From: Gnetum montanum
Taxonomy: Eukaryota; Streptophyta; Gnetopsida; Gnetales; Gnetaceae
Direction: 5' to 3'
DNA length: 64,000 nucleotides
Assembly (NCBI GenBank): GCA_015680685.1
Contig: MNCI01011128.1
Location: 145,563-209,562, forward strand
Part shown: positions 1 to 11,000 of the stretch, one piece after another
Layout: each line of letters begins with the position of its first letter
Position numbering within the stretch: the first letter of the stretch is position 1
The notes under the pieces: generated by a model
What the model was told of the DNA's origin: nothing
Database searches by the model: none
The model's input: only the letters and a program-made list of their open reading frames with translations
Made by a program: the position numbers and the translations under genes

Positions 1-390
1 TGCATGAGCTAAAGCTAACTCAAACATGTGAATATATTCTTCAGCTAGATAAGCTTTTCCAGGAATGAAAGGCTCAGGCAAATATTTGTAAACTACCTTA
101 GGAATATCATTGTAATTTTGAAATCCTAATGGTGTAACTCCTTGCCAAGGATTTTCCATCTTATTCCTTTGGATAATTGAACTCTTATACTTTCTAGATG
201 TTCTCTTACGAATTGATAAACCAGATATAATTGGTGATCTTCTCGATCTTCTAGTTTTTAGTCCACTACTTGTTCTTGTTCCCAATTCAAAAACTTTCTT
301 TTGTTCTTCTTCTGATGAAGAATCAGTCTTAGAATCTAGAATATCCTTTGAAACTTTTAAACTTTCCAAACTATCAATCTTCTTGGTCAT
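1..390 (-). CDS. Element F: partial gag-like ORF running off the left edge
   Basis: This is an open frame of 130 codons on the - strand, starting at the ATG at 390-388 and still open at base 1. It begins about 100 bases after the primer-binding site at 491-508, which is where gag starts in an LTR retrotransposon. The N-terminal third is Ser/Glu/Lys rich (a DSSSEEEQKK stretch). An Arg/Ser-rich patch with TRRSRRSP follows, and then a better-folded stretch beginning MENPWQGVTPLG. No zinc knuckle is reached before the edge. The call rests on position behind the LTR and primer site and on composition, not on a recognised domain. Unlike its neighbours it carries no internal stop, so F is one of the younger insertions here. 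Confidence 0.55.
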   Translation of the reverse strand, partial: MTKKIDSLESLKVSKDILDSKTDSSSEEEQKKVFELGTRTSSGLKTRRSRRSPIISGLSIRKRTSRKYKSSIIQRNKMENPWQGVTPLGFQNYNDIPKVVYKYLPEPFIPGKAYLAEEYIHMFELALAHA

Positions 391-490
391 GAACTAAAAA
401 TAGTATCTAATTACTTAAGCCTTTATAGTAATAAATAATTGTTGATGTGCTAAAATTATAAGGCTTATGAACCTAGAGGCTAAATTTTTA

Positions 491-508
491 GCCCTCCTTC
501 GAGTGCCA
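491..508 (-). other. Element F primer-binding site
   Basis: On the - strand this reads TGGCACTCGAAGGAGGGC, seven bases after the LTR end. Tat element A has nearly the same sequence (TGGCACTAGAAGGAGGGC, 16860-16877) at the same relative place. I could not assign the priming tRNA by eye. Confidence 0.55.
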
Positions 509-515
509 AAAGAAC

Positions 516-3446
516 TATTGGCGACCGTTTGGGACACGACTGCCAATGAGTGTCCTCGAATAGGATTTAGGTGCCTGCTGGTCTCTGGCAACACCAAGGC
601 CTAGATACCTCCAAATAAACTTAGTAGTTAATGTGAGTATGTGTGTGTGCTGTTGTGGCATGTGGTTGTGAAATATGAAATGACTGTGTTGTGTGTAAAC
701 TACAAATGACTTATCTTAAAGAGATTTAGCCAACTTTGCCAAGTACTATGAGTTGTTGAGAGTTTCTACTTTGTTCAATTGCCTAGTCTACACGGTCCTT
801 ATAATACCTACTTGCAACAAATAAAATTTTGCAAAAACATTTGAGCACAACTCTACGAATTTACTTCTAATTTTCCCTAGAGAAAGAGATAGTTCCACAA
901 GAAAACTAGAAATAGAGCAAGATTCAATGGAAATAGACAGAAAAGAAAGCAGATTTGCGTGGACCTCAAATATTTAAACAAGGTAAAATGACATGAGTAA
1001 ACACTTCACAATAAAGCTATCCCAAATTAAATAGCTATGAATTGTTCAAACTTCCAAGGCTCAAATAAGAAATTTCTTCAAGACAATCCTACTATGCTAC
1101 CAAAAATTGCTGCGTAAACTACCACATATGAGACTCCATTTTGGCTAGATAATAGATGTCAACAATTGCATTCAATAGAACCTTCAAAAGAATTGACAAT
1201 TTCTGATTGAAATACCATGAAGATTCACTTTAAAGATAAAAAGAAGCTATTCTTGTCCCATCAAAATACCAAAGATCTTCTGAACCCTCTTGACTAGTGA
1301 ATCGTTCAACAGCATGACTACCAGTAGAGGCTCTCTTACAATGATCCCAATAGCAGTTCTTATACGTTGCACAATAACCAAATTCACTACTAAAATTCTC
1401 TTAAGGCTTTCAAACACAAGCGCTTCTATGGAAAAATTTTTATAGAAATTTTCAATCGTACAACAAGAACAATAAGAGTAATCTAAAAATTCCAAAATTA
1501 CTTGCCAAGGATGATACTATCTAAACCACTAACTAAACAATTTGAAAAAAATAAAAAAAACATAACTCATAGAACCATGACAAAGAGGCTAAAATCTTTC
1601 CTTTAGCAAGTCATCTTACAAGCAATATTTCACACTTTCTTCTTTATAAATGCTCTTCTCCCAAGACTCAAAATTGTGTCTCCAAGTGAGAGCTTAAGTG
1701 CTAGCTAGTAGCCTTTCAAAGTGTGATGTCAATGACTTCTCCTAAGTCTCCCCCCCTTCTTTTCCAACCCCTGAAGCCTTTTTATAAGGTTCAAAGGTAG
1801 TTACATTCTAAAATATCTTAGCTAACTTCTCTCCCAAGTAACTTGCCCAACAAGTTAGGAAAACAAGTTAGGAAGTTAGGGAGTTAGGAGAAAATCATGC
1901 TAACATTGGCATGTGTCTTTACATATACTTTTTAAAAATTAAAAATTAAAGCTAAGGAGCTTCATTTAATTGATATTATATATATATGCATTTTAATTAG
2001 TTTGTTAAATATTTTAACCACCGATGCTTTCATAAAGTTATAAACGAGCGGAAGTAATAAGATATACACCTTGGTGTAAATGTGGATGAAAGTGACATAT
2101 GATCTTTAGAGTCAATGGCTAAAAATAAATCTTCTTCATCTTCCCTGTACTAGTAAATTATGCGGATAATCAGTAACAGTTTAAAGAATAGAGGGCGTAA
2201 TTGGCTGGTTTTTTTTCCTTTTTCTTCTGCGCAAAACCTGTAAGAACCAACACATGCTCTAACCTATTCCCGATGCTGGCTCCTGCAATTGCTGTTTTCT
2301 GGACACAGCCATGCCACTGAAGTTAACATATGACACTGACCCTGACCTCTTCTTGTTTCTATAACTCATCTCATGTTGATATCTCGAATCTGAATTTCTT
2401 GCTTGATATATATAAAATATGTCTGTTACAGAAATATCCAAGAAAGTGGCAAACAAGAACGGATCAATAACGCAGGCCTTTCTTGTGGTCATTGGTGCTT
2501 ATAACTGCCATTTTCAAATAAGGTGTGTAGGCTCATCATTTTTAGGATAGTGCGCGATGGCATCATCAGATTGACCCCTATGGTCACGGCGACTATGACG
2601 AGGAGGATTTTCTGTTTGGAGCTCTGAATTCGGGTTCAATTGTGGTGATCCGTGGTGTCGGTATGGATGTTACCAACGACCTTTCATATGGGGGTGGTAG
2701 CGATTCTTGGACTATGGACTGTGCCTGTGGCACTCGTGACGATGATGGCAAGTGTATGATCACTTGTGACGCTCACAAGGTCTGATAGTAACTTGCTATC
2801 GCGGCATCGCTAACTCTGATGATATTCCGTAGTGTTTCCTGTGCACCCAGTGCCACAACCCCTTTTTTTGTAAAATGGAGGAATAATAGTGCCCCATTGA
2901 AAACGTGACAATTCGGTCACAGAAACTCTGCAACAGCACCAGATTAGCTCCAATCTAGAAACAAAACAAAAATTCCAGGACTTTTTTCCCGTCAATTGCA
3001 GCTATTTCATTCATTTTTTCTTGAAATACCTTGCCAATGTGTACAGTGGCTATGAACTACTCTTTACTGTATAAACTTCCATTGAAATTTTACCATGGTG
3101 AATCCAATAAGGTTAATTTTAATTTCTTATTATTGTATTCATGAATGGGATTATCAGCTCTTTTTAACCGATAAAGCTTTGCAATCTCTTTTATATCTTC
3201 CCCTCACACAGGAGCAGGATAAATTTTTCCTTCACCGTTGGTTCCTTGGTATCATTAGAAAGTTAAAACACTTCTGTAGTCTTTTCTTCTTTTACTATAT
3301 CTTCACCCAACAAATTTCCAAATGAAACCTCCAGCATTAAAATATCAATAAGACACAACCATCATATATTTTTTATTTGAATATTTTCTATCTCATTCAT
3401 ATTTTATCACCTTTGCTATTCCATGAAATGGCTAAATGTGCCAACA
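516..3446 (-). mobile_element. Element F 5' LTR (about 2.9 kb)
   Basis: On the - strand the LTR opens TGTTGGC (at 3446) and closes GCCAATA (at 516), a near-perfect terminal inverted repeat. It is followed by a primer site and gag. A TATA box for - strand transcription (TATAAAAA) lies at 1779-1786. Bases 516-640 and 1099-1910 match the solo LTR at 34.0-36.98 kb, which shares both termini. The U3 interior (about 2.0-3.35 kb) is not shared and includes a PHD-finger gene fragment. The LTR abuts Tat element A at 3447, so F inserted into A and the rest of A should lie beyond the left edge of the window. Confidence 0.75.
2553..2875 (+). pseudogene. Captured PHD-finger gene fragment inside the F LTR
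   Basis: A + strand frame reads through an acidic segment (GDYDEEDFLFGALNSGS), a stretch VVIRGVGMDV, and then a PHD-finger core: W-T-M-D-C-A-C-G-T-R-D-D-D-G followed by M-I-T-C-D. After that, TGA and TAG replace the expected Trp and Gln, and a one-base slip follows. The finger then resumes as T-C-Y-R-G-I...D-D-I-P and ends F-L-C-T-Q-C near 2853. The Cys/His spacing fits plant PHD proteins that continue CDxCxVWQHTRC, a pattern known from the family. One zinc ligand has become His and the WQH motif is lost. No ATG or introns are visible, so this is a broken exon-like piece carried antisense to the LTR. Confidence 0.7.
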
Positions 3447-3600
3447 AGTAGTATGCCTTTTGGCATATCTGAGGAATCAGTAGGATGTCAATGAGGTAGT
3501 GGCGTTGCATTTGTTCCAATGCCTTACCTGTTCCATCTGGTAGGGATGTAGTGCAAGAGTGATCACGTTCGTTTACTTCATGGATTGTCTATTGACGGAT

Positions 3601-3998
3601 TCCAGTTTTGAGTCCTGGTTGATCATTGTTGCTGGTTTTAAGTCTCAGTAGACCGTGGTCCTGGTTTAACGTTTGGGCAGACTAAAACCTGCTAGTTTTA
3701 CGTCGTAGCGGATGGTGGAAGAGCTAGTTTATGGTCCCAGCAGACCATGTTGTGGGTGTCATTTTTATGTCGTGACCGAAGGAAAAGTTTGTGCTGGTTT
3801 AGCATCTCAGCAAACATATGCTTACCTTGCTAGTTTCACGTAATGGCGGACGGTTAGAAACTTTGCCAGTTTAGCATCTTGGCGGATGTGTGCAAGCAAT
3901 GCCAGTTTTACGTCGTAGCGGATGTGTACAACATTGCCAGTTTTACGTCGTAGCGAACGTGTATAACATTGCCAGTTTTACATCATAGCGGACGTTTG
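3601..3998. repeat. Element A 3' hairpin-repeat array (about 12 units)
   Basis: Units begin with C(C/T)AGTTT(T)A and continue as a 4-6 bp stem, a 4-7 base loop and the pairing stem, for example ATGGTC...GACCAT at 3731-3748, ACGTC...GATGT, GCATC...GATGT and ACATC...GACGT. The array lies between the integrase stop and the element end. Element B has the counterpart at 19611-19905. Confidence 0.7.
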
Positions 3999-4026
3999 TT
4001 ACCTTGTGCTTAAGTTGAGTCGATGC

Positions 4027-7000
4027 TTAGATGTGGTACTGCTTCAGATATACATGATTCACTGGGTTCGGTAGCTCGTTGTCGTCGATATGCGCTAACT
4101 TGAATACTTCATTTCTGTATGCGCTGATGACTAGGAAAGGGCCTTCCCAGTTTGCAAAGAATTTGCTTACTGGTTCACGAATGGCCTTGAGAACTAAGTC
4201 TCCTTTCTTGATCAGTGATTGATGCGGATTGTGCCGATGCTTCTATCTCTGTCTATCCTGATATCTTTCGATGGTATTAAGCATTTGGATGCATCTCTCC
4301 CCTACTGAGTCCAAATTCGCGATCCTGGACTCGTTGTGCTAAGTCTCATTTATAACCCTGGAGAGGACCATCTGCAATGAGGGGATTTGTAATTCCAAGG
4401 GCAACACTGCTTCGAATCCTTAGACTAAGCTGTAGGGTGTCCTATCAGTAGCTATTCTGCATGTCGTACGATAGGCCCATAGCACGTAGAGGATTTTTTC
4501 ATGCCATCATTTTTTGTTGTTGCTGAGAATCTTCTTGAGTAGATTGATAATTACCTTATTTTTTGCTTCTGCTTGACCATTTTCTTGTAGGTAATAGGGT
4601 GAGGAGAAAGATTTCCTAATGCCAAAGTTATTGCAGAAACATTTGGTTTCGGCACTACTGAATTGTGGCCCATTGTCGGTCACAATAGTCATAGGAAGCC
4701 CAAACCTGGTTACTATGTTTTCTAAGATGAAATGGCAAACCTGTTGGGATGTAATCTTCCATAAGGGGATAGCCTCAACCCACTTCATGAAATACTCAGT
4801 GGTGGTGATAATGAAGCTATGTCCTGCAGAAGATTTAGGCGTGATGGGACCTATGATATCTAGTCCCCATCATTGGAATGGCCAAGTAATCTATGTTGTG
4901 TGTAACTTGGTTGGTGACACGTGTATTAAGTTTGCATAACGCTAGCACGTATCACATGTCTTGATCTTGGTAAGGCAGTCCTTTTCCATATATGACCAAT
5001 AGTACCCTAGGTGTCTAATTTTAGCGGCCATGGCTCGTGGCACTACGTGTCATCCACACAGCCCCTCGTGGACTTTGCTAACTATTCGTTGTGCTTGCTC
5101 ATTATTAACGCAGGTTAGCAATACCCCATCGAAAGAGCGTCTACATAGAGTATTGTCTCCGATGATGACGTATTGCCTGGCACGCTTGCGCACTGCGTCT
5201 TTTTGTGCATATGTTAGCTTGTGCGGTGGTTCTCCATGCAGAAGGTAAGTCCTAATGTTGTCATACCATTCTGTCGTTCCTCCCATGTTTAATGAAGAGA
5301 TTTGCACTGCTTGAATGATAGGGTCTGTACATTCCATCATTAAAGTGGGCCAAGTGACAAACAAATGTGGTGGCACGTTTAATGCCAGTGTGGCTAATGC
5401 ATCGGCTACGACATTTTCGTTACGCAGCACGTGTTGTACGTTGATTGTTGTGAATTATTTCAAAAGATCTTTAGCCATATCGCAGTAGGGCTATAAATGC
5501 ATAGCTTTACAGGCATAGACCCATGTGATTTGATTGATGATGAGCATCGAATCGCCTTGGATTACCAGATGTTGAATGTTGAGTTCTCTGGCTGTTAACA
5601 GTCCCCTGAGAAGCCCCTCGTACTCTACCACATTGTTCATACAGGGAAACACCAGGCGATAGGCCAATGGGTGAACATCTTCGGGGGAGAGCGTAATGAC
5701 GATGGTAGCACTACCGCCTCTGGTAGTCGAAGACCCATCAAAATACAATGTGGCTTCGGGGCTTGTTGGTACAGGGCTTAAACTATGTACATGCTCATCC
5801 GAAAATTCTGGCTCTATCGTAGCTTGATCGTTAATAGGCAATGTGGCAAGCTAGTTAGCTATAGCTTGACCTTTAGTGGATGATTGGCCAACATAATGTA
5901 AGTCGAATTCAGCTGTGATAGCTTTCCAATGAGCTATCCTACTACTCTCATACAAGTTGTTTGAGATAGCTTGCAAAACATTGTTTTTGCAAATTATGTT
6001 GACCTGGCTGCGAAAAAGATAGTATCTACATTTCTTAAGTGCGAAAACCAATGCCAAACAGTTACACTCCATTTCATTGTACCTCGTTTCGTATGCAAAT
6101 AGAGCATTACTTAGATAATAGATAGGGGCTTCTAACTCATCGTTCCTTTTTTGGCAAAGTAACACAACTATAGACACGTCTGAGCTTGCCAGATAAATAT
6201 AAAAAGGTTGATCCCTTAGTGGCAGGAAAATCGTTGGTAAGTGTTGCAGCTCCTTCTTCAAGTTGTCAAATGCATGCTGGCAGTCATCGGTCCATTCAAA
6301 ATTAACGCCCTTCTTAAGGAGATGTTGCATAGGATGTAATTTATCTATTAACTTCGAAATGAATTACCTGATAAATTGTAGTCTTCCCTGCAACCCACGT
6401 AGTTTCTTGAGGTTTGTAAGTGGTGTTAAATCAACGATGGCTTTAACCTTGTTGGGGTTGACTCAGATGCCAGTCTTTGACACCACAAACCCCAACATGC
6501 ATCCGGTTTTGACTTCAAATACGCATTTCTTTGGGTTGAGCCATAGGTCATGCTTGAGACATCGTTTAAGGACTAACTCTAGATCTTCTGAATGATCTTC
6601 TGACTTTATAGACTTGACAGCTATGTCATCTATGTAGTTGTTCAATCTCCCTAAGAGGTAATCACTAAAGATGCATGTCATGGCTCGTTGATACGTTGCT
6701 CCAACGTTTTTTAGCCTAAAAGGCATCATAATGTAACAGAAAATCCCCTAGGGCATCATGAATGTTGTGGTCAATTGATGCTCCAGGTTAATATGAATTT
6801 GATTATAACCTGAAAAACCATCCATAAAGGATAGAAGCGCCTGACCAACTATTGTATCAATTAGTTGGTCGATACTCGATAATGGGAAATTGTCCTTAAT
6901 CGTGGCCTTGTTCAGATCCCGGAAGTCTATGCAGATGCGTATTCCTCCCGTTTTCTTAGAAGCAACTACGATGTTCGACACCCAGTCTGAGTAATCGACC

Positions 7001-7496
7001 ACGTGAATAAAACCAGCCTGATATAGCCTAGTGATTTCATTATGCACTGCTAGCATGATTTCTGGCTTAATCTTTCATGCCTTTTATCTAATTGCCTTAA
7101 TTCAAGGGTCTAAAACTATGTTATGTTGTATTAGCCTTGGATCTAAACCTGGCATATATTCGTACGACCACGCAAATACAGCAGCGTTATTTTGGAGCAC
7201 TTGCATTATGCCACTCTGCATCTATTGGTCCAGGAGGGAACTAACCCTAAGAGTTTTACTTTCACCTTTGTGCGTAACCATAGGGACCTCGTTGAGAGGG
7301 TCCTCGGTCACATCTCCAGCTTCTAGGTCTAGAGTTCGGGCCAGATGTTCTAGCTAGTCTGGGGATATTTTTGATGTTGCTATGGTTGCGTCACAAAGGG
7401 AAGGGTCGATTCCTATTAGCATGTGATTGAGCTATCTAATGGTTTTCCCATATGGACCTATTAAGGCTAGGGGTGCGAATAAAGCTGCGTCCATTT
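4027..7496 (-). pseudogene. Element A pol: RT, dual RNase H, integrase (decayed)
   Basis: The frame opens near 7496 and ends at a TAA at 4027-4029. The pre-RT segment (FAWSYEYMPGLDP) leads into RT with the catalytic Y-I-D-D at about 6624-6635. A gypsy RNase H follows (RYNEMECNCLALVFAL region, about 6060-6100). A second, archaeal-type RNase H lies at about 5750-5500 (LYFDGSSTTRGG; VEYEGLLRGLL), diagnostic of the Tat lineage. The integrase has a damaged zinc-binding N-terminus and a core with D in GLDIIGP, D in VTDNGPQF and E in ENGQAEAKN. A C-terminal KKGDLVLKA/NWEGPF module precedes the stop. Many TAG/TGA codons and a few frame slips make it inactive. The N-terminal edge lies next to the antisense gene rather than next to protease. 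Confidence 0.85.
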
Positions 7497-7616
7497 GCGA
7501 ATTTCCTTACAAAACCACCAAAAACGAAAATTGTTACATTGTTTTTTTTTTGCCGATCTATTGAAACAATAAGAGTTTATTTTTCTTTGCATTAGAGTTG
7601 CATATTAGAGAAGCTT

Positions 7617-7645
7617 CTAGTTTAAGGTCTTGGTGGACTGTTGCA
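7617..7645. repeat. Hairpin unit upstream of antisense gene A
   Basis: A single copy of the CTAGTTTAAGGTC-loop-GACT hairpin unit. Element B has about seven copies at the same place (22321-22655). Confidence 0.55.
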
Positions 7646-7970
7646 AATATGCACATTTTGTGAGAAAACGGCGAGCCAGGCTTCCTAGATGCTAGCGTGT
7701 GACTTCTGTAAAGTAAGATGAAAGATGTAACGTGGCATGTCTAGCGTGCCGAGATAATGAATTTAAATTTTTGTACAGACCATAGTTAATGCAGCTGGAT
7801 TATGAGATGATAAGCTATGCATTAGTTTAGGGTGATTTCGGACCGCAATTCATACGATATGTATGAAATTAATGCCACGATCTTCACGTTTCATGTCATG
7901 CTGACACTGGCATTTCGGGAAAGTTCCGCATCGATCGGGCATAAAATCAGTTAGTTTCAAACATTTCATT

Positions 7971-7976
7971 TATAAA
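7971..7976 (+). promoter_or_regulatory. TATA box of antisense gene A
   Basis: TATAAA stands 126 bases before the gene's ATG. Element B has a perfect TATAAATA 140 bases before its ATG (22839-22846), so the box is conserved in position between diverged copies. Confidence 0.55.
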
Positions 7977-8096
7977 CCAGTGGTTCATGCTCAAAATAGG
8001 CCATAGATATCATGAATATGAATCTAGCTATAGTGGAAAGGGAGCAAAAGTGAAGCGTAAATAGACGATTTTGTGAAGATTTTTTCAATTGCAACT

Positions 8097-11000
8097 ATGG
8101 CACCAAAGATTAGAGGAAAGAATGCCAAATTGGTGAAGATTGATGAAGTGTAGGAGAGTTTGCAGAAGGCTTTATAGGCCAGAGTCAAGACTCGGGAGGT
8201 TACTCCACTTAACCGGTAAGTTGCCTTTCATCCTCTTGCACAATTGTTATCTTTGTTGCAGCATCGTGGTTGTATCTATTTTGAATGTGTATGTTGTGTC
8301 AGGCATTAATATCTGTTTACGCAGACTAAGCTATTGTAGTTTATTATATTACCCTTATCTTCGCTGTTGCAGACAGACTTTGTGTTGTCACGAGGGTTTG
8401 GGTATCGTTGAGTAATACTGTGTAGATGTAATGTATAACCAAAAAAGTCTAAGTATTGTACCCATGCATAGCATAATCAGGGTTCTTTTTTCTTTTTCTT
8501 TTCTCGCCCATAATAGTTGCATGTTACACTAGAGTAATATGCAGTGTTGCTTTCATTGCCGTTGTCAGGGACAAACCTTGAGCTGTTGCAAGGGTTTGGG
8601 CGATTTTGGCCATGCGTCTCCAGTATAATCTGTAATTTTTAGGGAATCAAGAGAACCCTAATGTTGCATGATGAACCTTTATGTCTAAATGATTTGTCTA
8701 ATAGTAATGCATTTTTTATTGTACAGTATTATGCTAAAGCCCATCCTAATTGTTTTGGACATCGTGGGCATTCTATGCTGCTTACATAGTCCCATGGCCC
8801 ATGTTCCTCCTCCTCATGCTTGTATAAAGGAGGAGGTGGTATGGTTCCGAAGGGATGCACGGGAGTTCTTGTAGTTTTTGCTTCATAATTTTAGTGTAAT
8901 CATCTGGTGTCATCTACCAGGTGATGTAGCTACTGCTATTCTAGAGACGCTACTGGTTGGGTCAACACAGAGCATCTTGACATTCTTGTCAGACGACGCA
9001 GTTGAAACTATGTGAGTGCAAGACCGCGAATAGAGCGCCAAAGGTTTCAGGCGTTTGAGTTGGATCTGGGAGATGCCCAGGTTTAACTATTATCATGCCT
9101 ACAACACTCTGTTCGTGGCCCATCATCTGGCAACCTACTTCCAGAATCCACTTGGCATCGTGTATTATGCAGGCGGGTAAGTGTTTTGTTTCTTTTCGCG
9201 ATGTTGCAATATGCTAACTACTGTTTGAATTTGTGTTGAGCGTAAAGAGTTTTCCTAAATTTTGTGGTGTAGATTCTTCATCAATGACAATGGTCTCCTG
9301 GGTGATAACGATACATTATCTTTGACCAAAAGGACCATAAGAGAATTTACTTCCATCAGCAATGTACGAGCCAGTGTCATGGGACAACTAGCATTCAAAA
9401 TCCCAGAGTATCCTACCCACTATGTCGAATTCTTTACCAAGTATAAGAAACTCAGATGGATAGATAGGGAGTGGACTTTGGATCCTCCCCTCACCATTGC
9501 GGACGTGCAAGAGAAAATCCCTCCGTTTCCTTTACCATTCGGGCCTGGTAAATTTTATTATGATGATTAATTGTACAATGTTATTAGTTGAAAATCATAT
9601 ATGAAGTTGTCTTATTTTTATTATATTACCTTAACTATTATTTTATGTTGACAGTCAGGGAATCATGGGAAATTACGATTATGGCCTTCGGTCGCAAGGC
9701 AAACAGTCTCTTCTTCCGTTACGGTGATATAAAGGACACATAATGCTGGCTTGGCCATAGCATGGCCCCAGTTGTATTAACCAATAACCTTCAGGAAGCT
9801 AGACTAATGGACCTATTTTTGGCCATAACCCCCGATGTTACTGCGGGTGAAATGTTGACCCTAGTCAACTCCTTCAGCGAAGAAGTTGAGCGTCTTTGCA
9901 TACGCGTGCGTAACGTGCATGTGAATTTTAATACTAACGCTCAACTATTTGCCGATCTCTTTGGCGTCCCCTCCGATGGCCTTCCTATAGAGGAAAAGTC
10001 GAAGAGGAGTTCCAAGCACCATCCTAAGATAGAGGAGTGGCTAGGGGTTAACAAAGAGGTTAAGGGAATCCCTGCTAACAAGATTCAGCTGGAGGTGGCC
10101 AATACTATTTACCCTCTTTTTCGAGCTCAGGCCTTCCCCAAGACACTCTTCCAAGGGAGAGTCCTCACCATAGAACAAGCCTGGATTATGCGAGTGGTCA
10201 TGGAGGAGGGGACTTGGTACAATTGGGCCAGCTATTTTGCTAAAGGCCTACGCACTAAAATGGTCAAGTTTTACAAGAAGCTTGAGTCCCATTTCAATGT
10301 GCATTTTTCCTTCTTCATAGCTTGCTTCTGGCATTTTGCCAAATTTTTTGTAGTCCAAAGGAATAGGGTCTAGGTGCAGCAAGACTACAGCCAGATTTCC
10401 AAACCGTGGATTTTCCATGTTTTCGGCACTACCCGGTCGCAAGACTCTCCTGAAGGAATCGGGGAGTCGTTTTTAGTAACAACTAAAAATATGATGGTGC
10501 CTCGAACATGAGGTCAAGATAGCATGGGTGGGGTGCTCCCCTCTTACACTGGTGATGTGTTGAAGGGGAAGCGCCTGGTGGCTGAAATAGTGGACTTGTT
10601 GGTGCAACGGAAGAAGCCTCGTTTGACCGAGGAGCCTATTAAGCCAGCAAGTGGTGTGGGGAAGAAGATATAGGTCAAATTTCAGAGGAGTAATCCTCCA
10701 GTCGGTAAGTAGAGAAATGTGTTAATGGTTATGGTTGTGTTGTGTACAAACACTGTTGCATTGCGTAATATTTATTGTGTAAGAGTGAAATCGTGTGTTA
10801 ATTGACGATGTTGTGTGACAGCGGAGGAGAAGGTTGTGGAGTGGTTGACCCCTAAAATAGGGGCTATAGTTTTGCGGCATGAAGAAGGAGCCCCGGTCTT
10901 TGAAGAAGAGACCCCAGTCAATAAGGTGAGTGGTGCGCAAGTTCCTGTGTGTGAAAAGGAAGTAGCAGTGGAGGATGCTAAAGTCCTTTTGGCTGGGATA

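Noticed and set aside
3095-3325. 76-codon + strand frame
   Set aside because: AT-rich, low complexity, within the F LTR and not conserved in the solo LTR.
3452-3467. TATGCC-TTTT-GGCATA palindrome at the A/F junction considered as an element terminus
   Set aside because: Element B has the same region without the palindrome (19462-19478) and continues past it, so the junction is simply the F insertion point.
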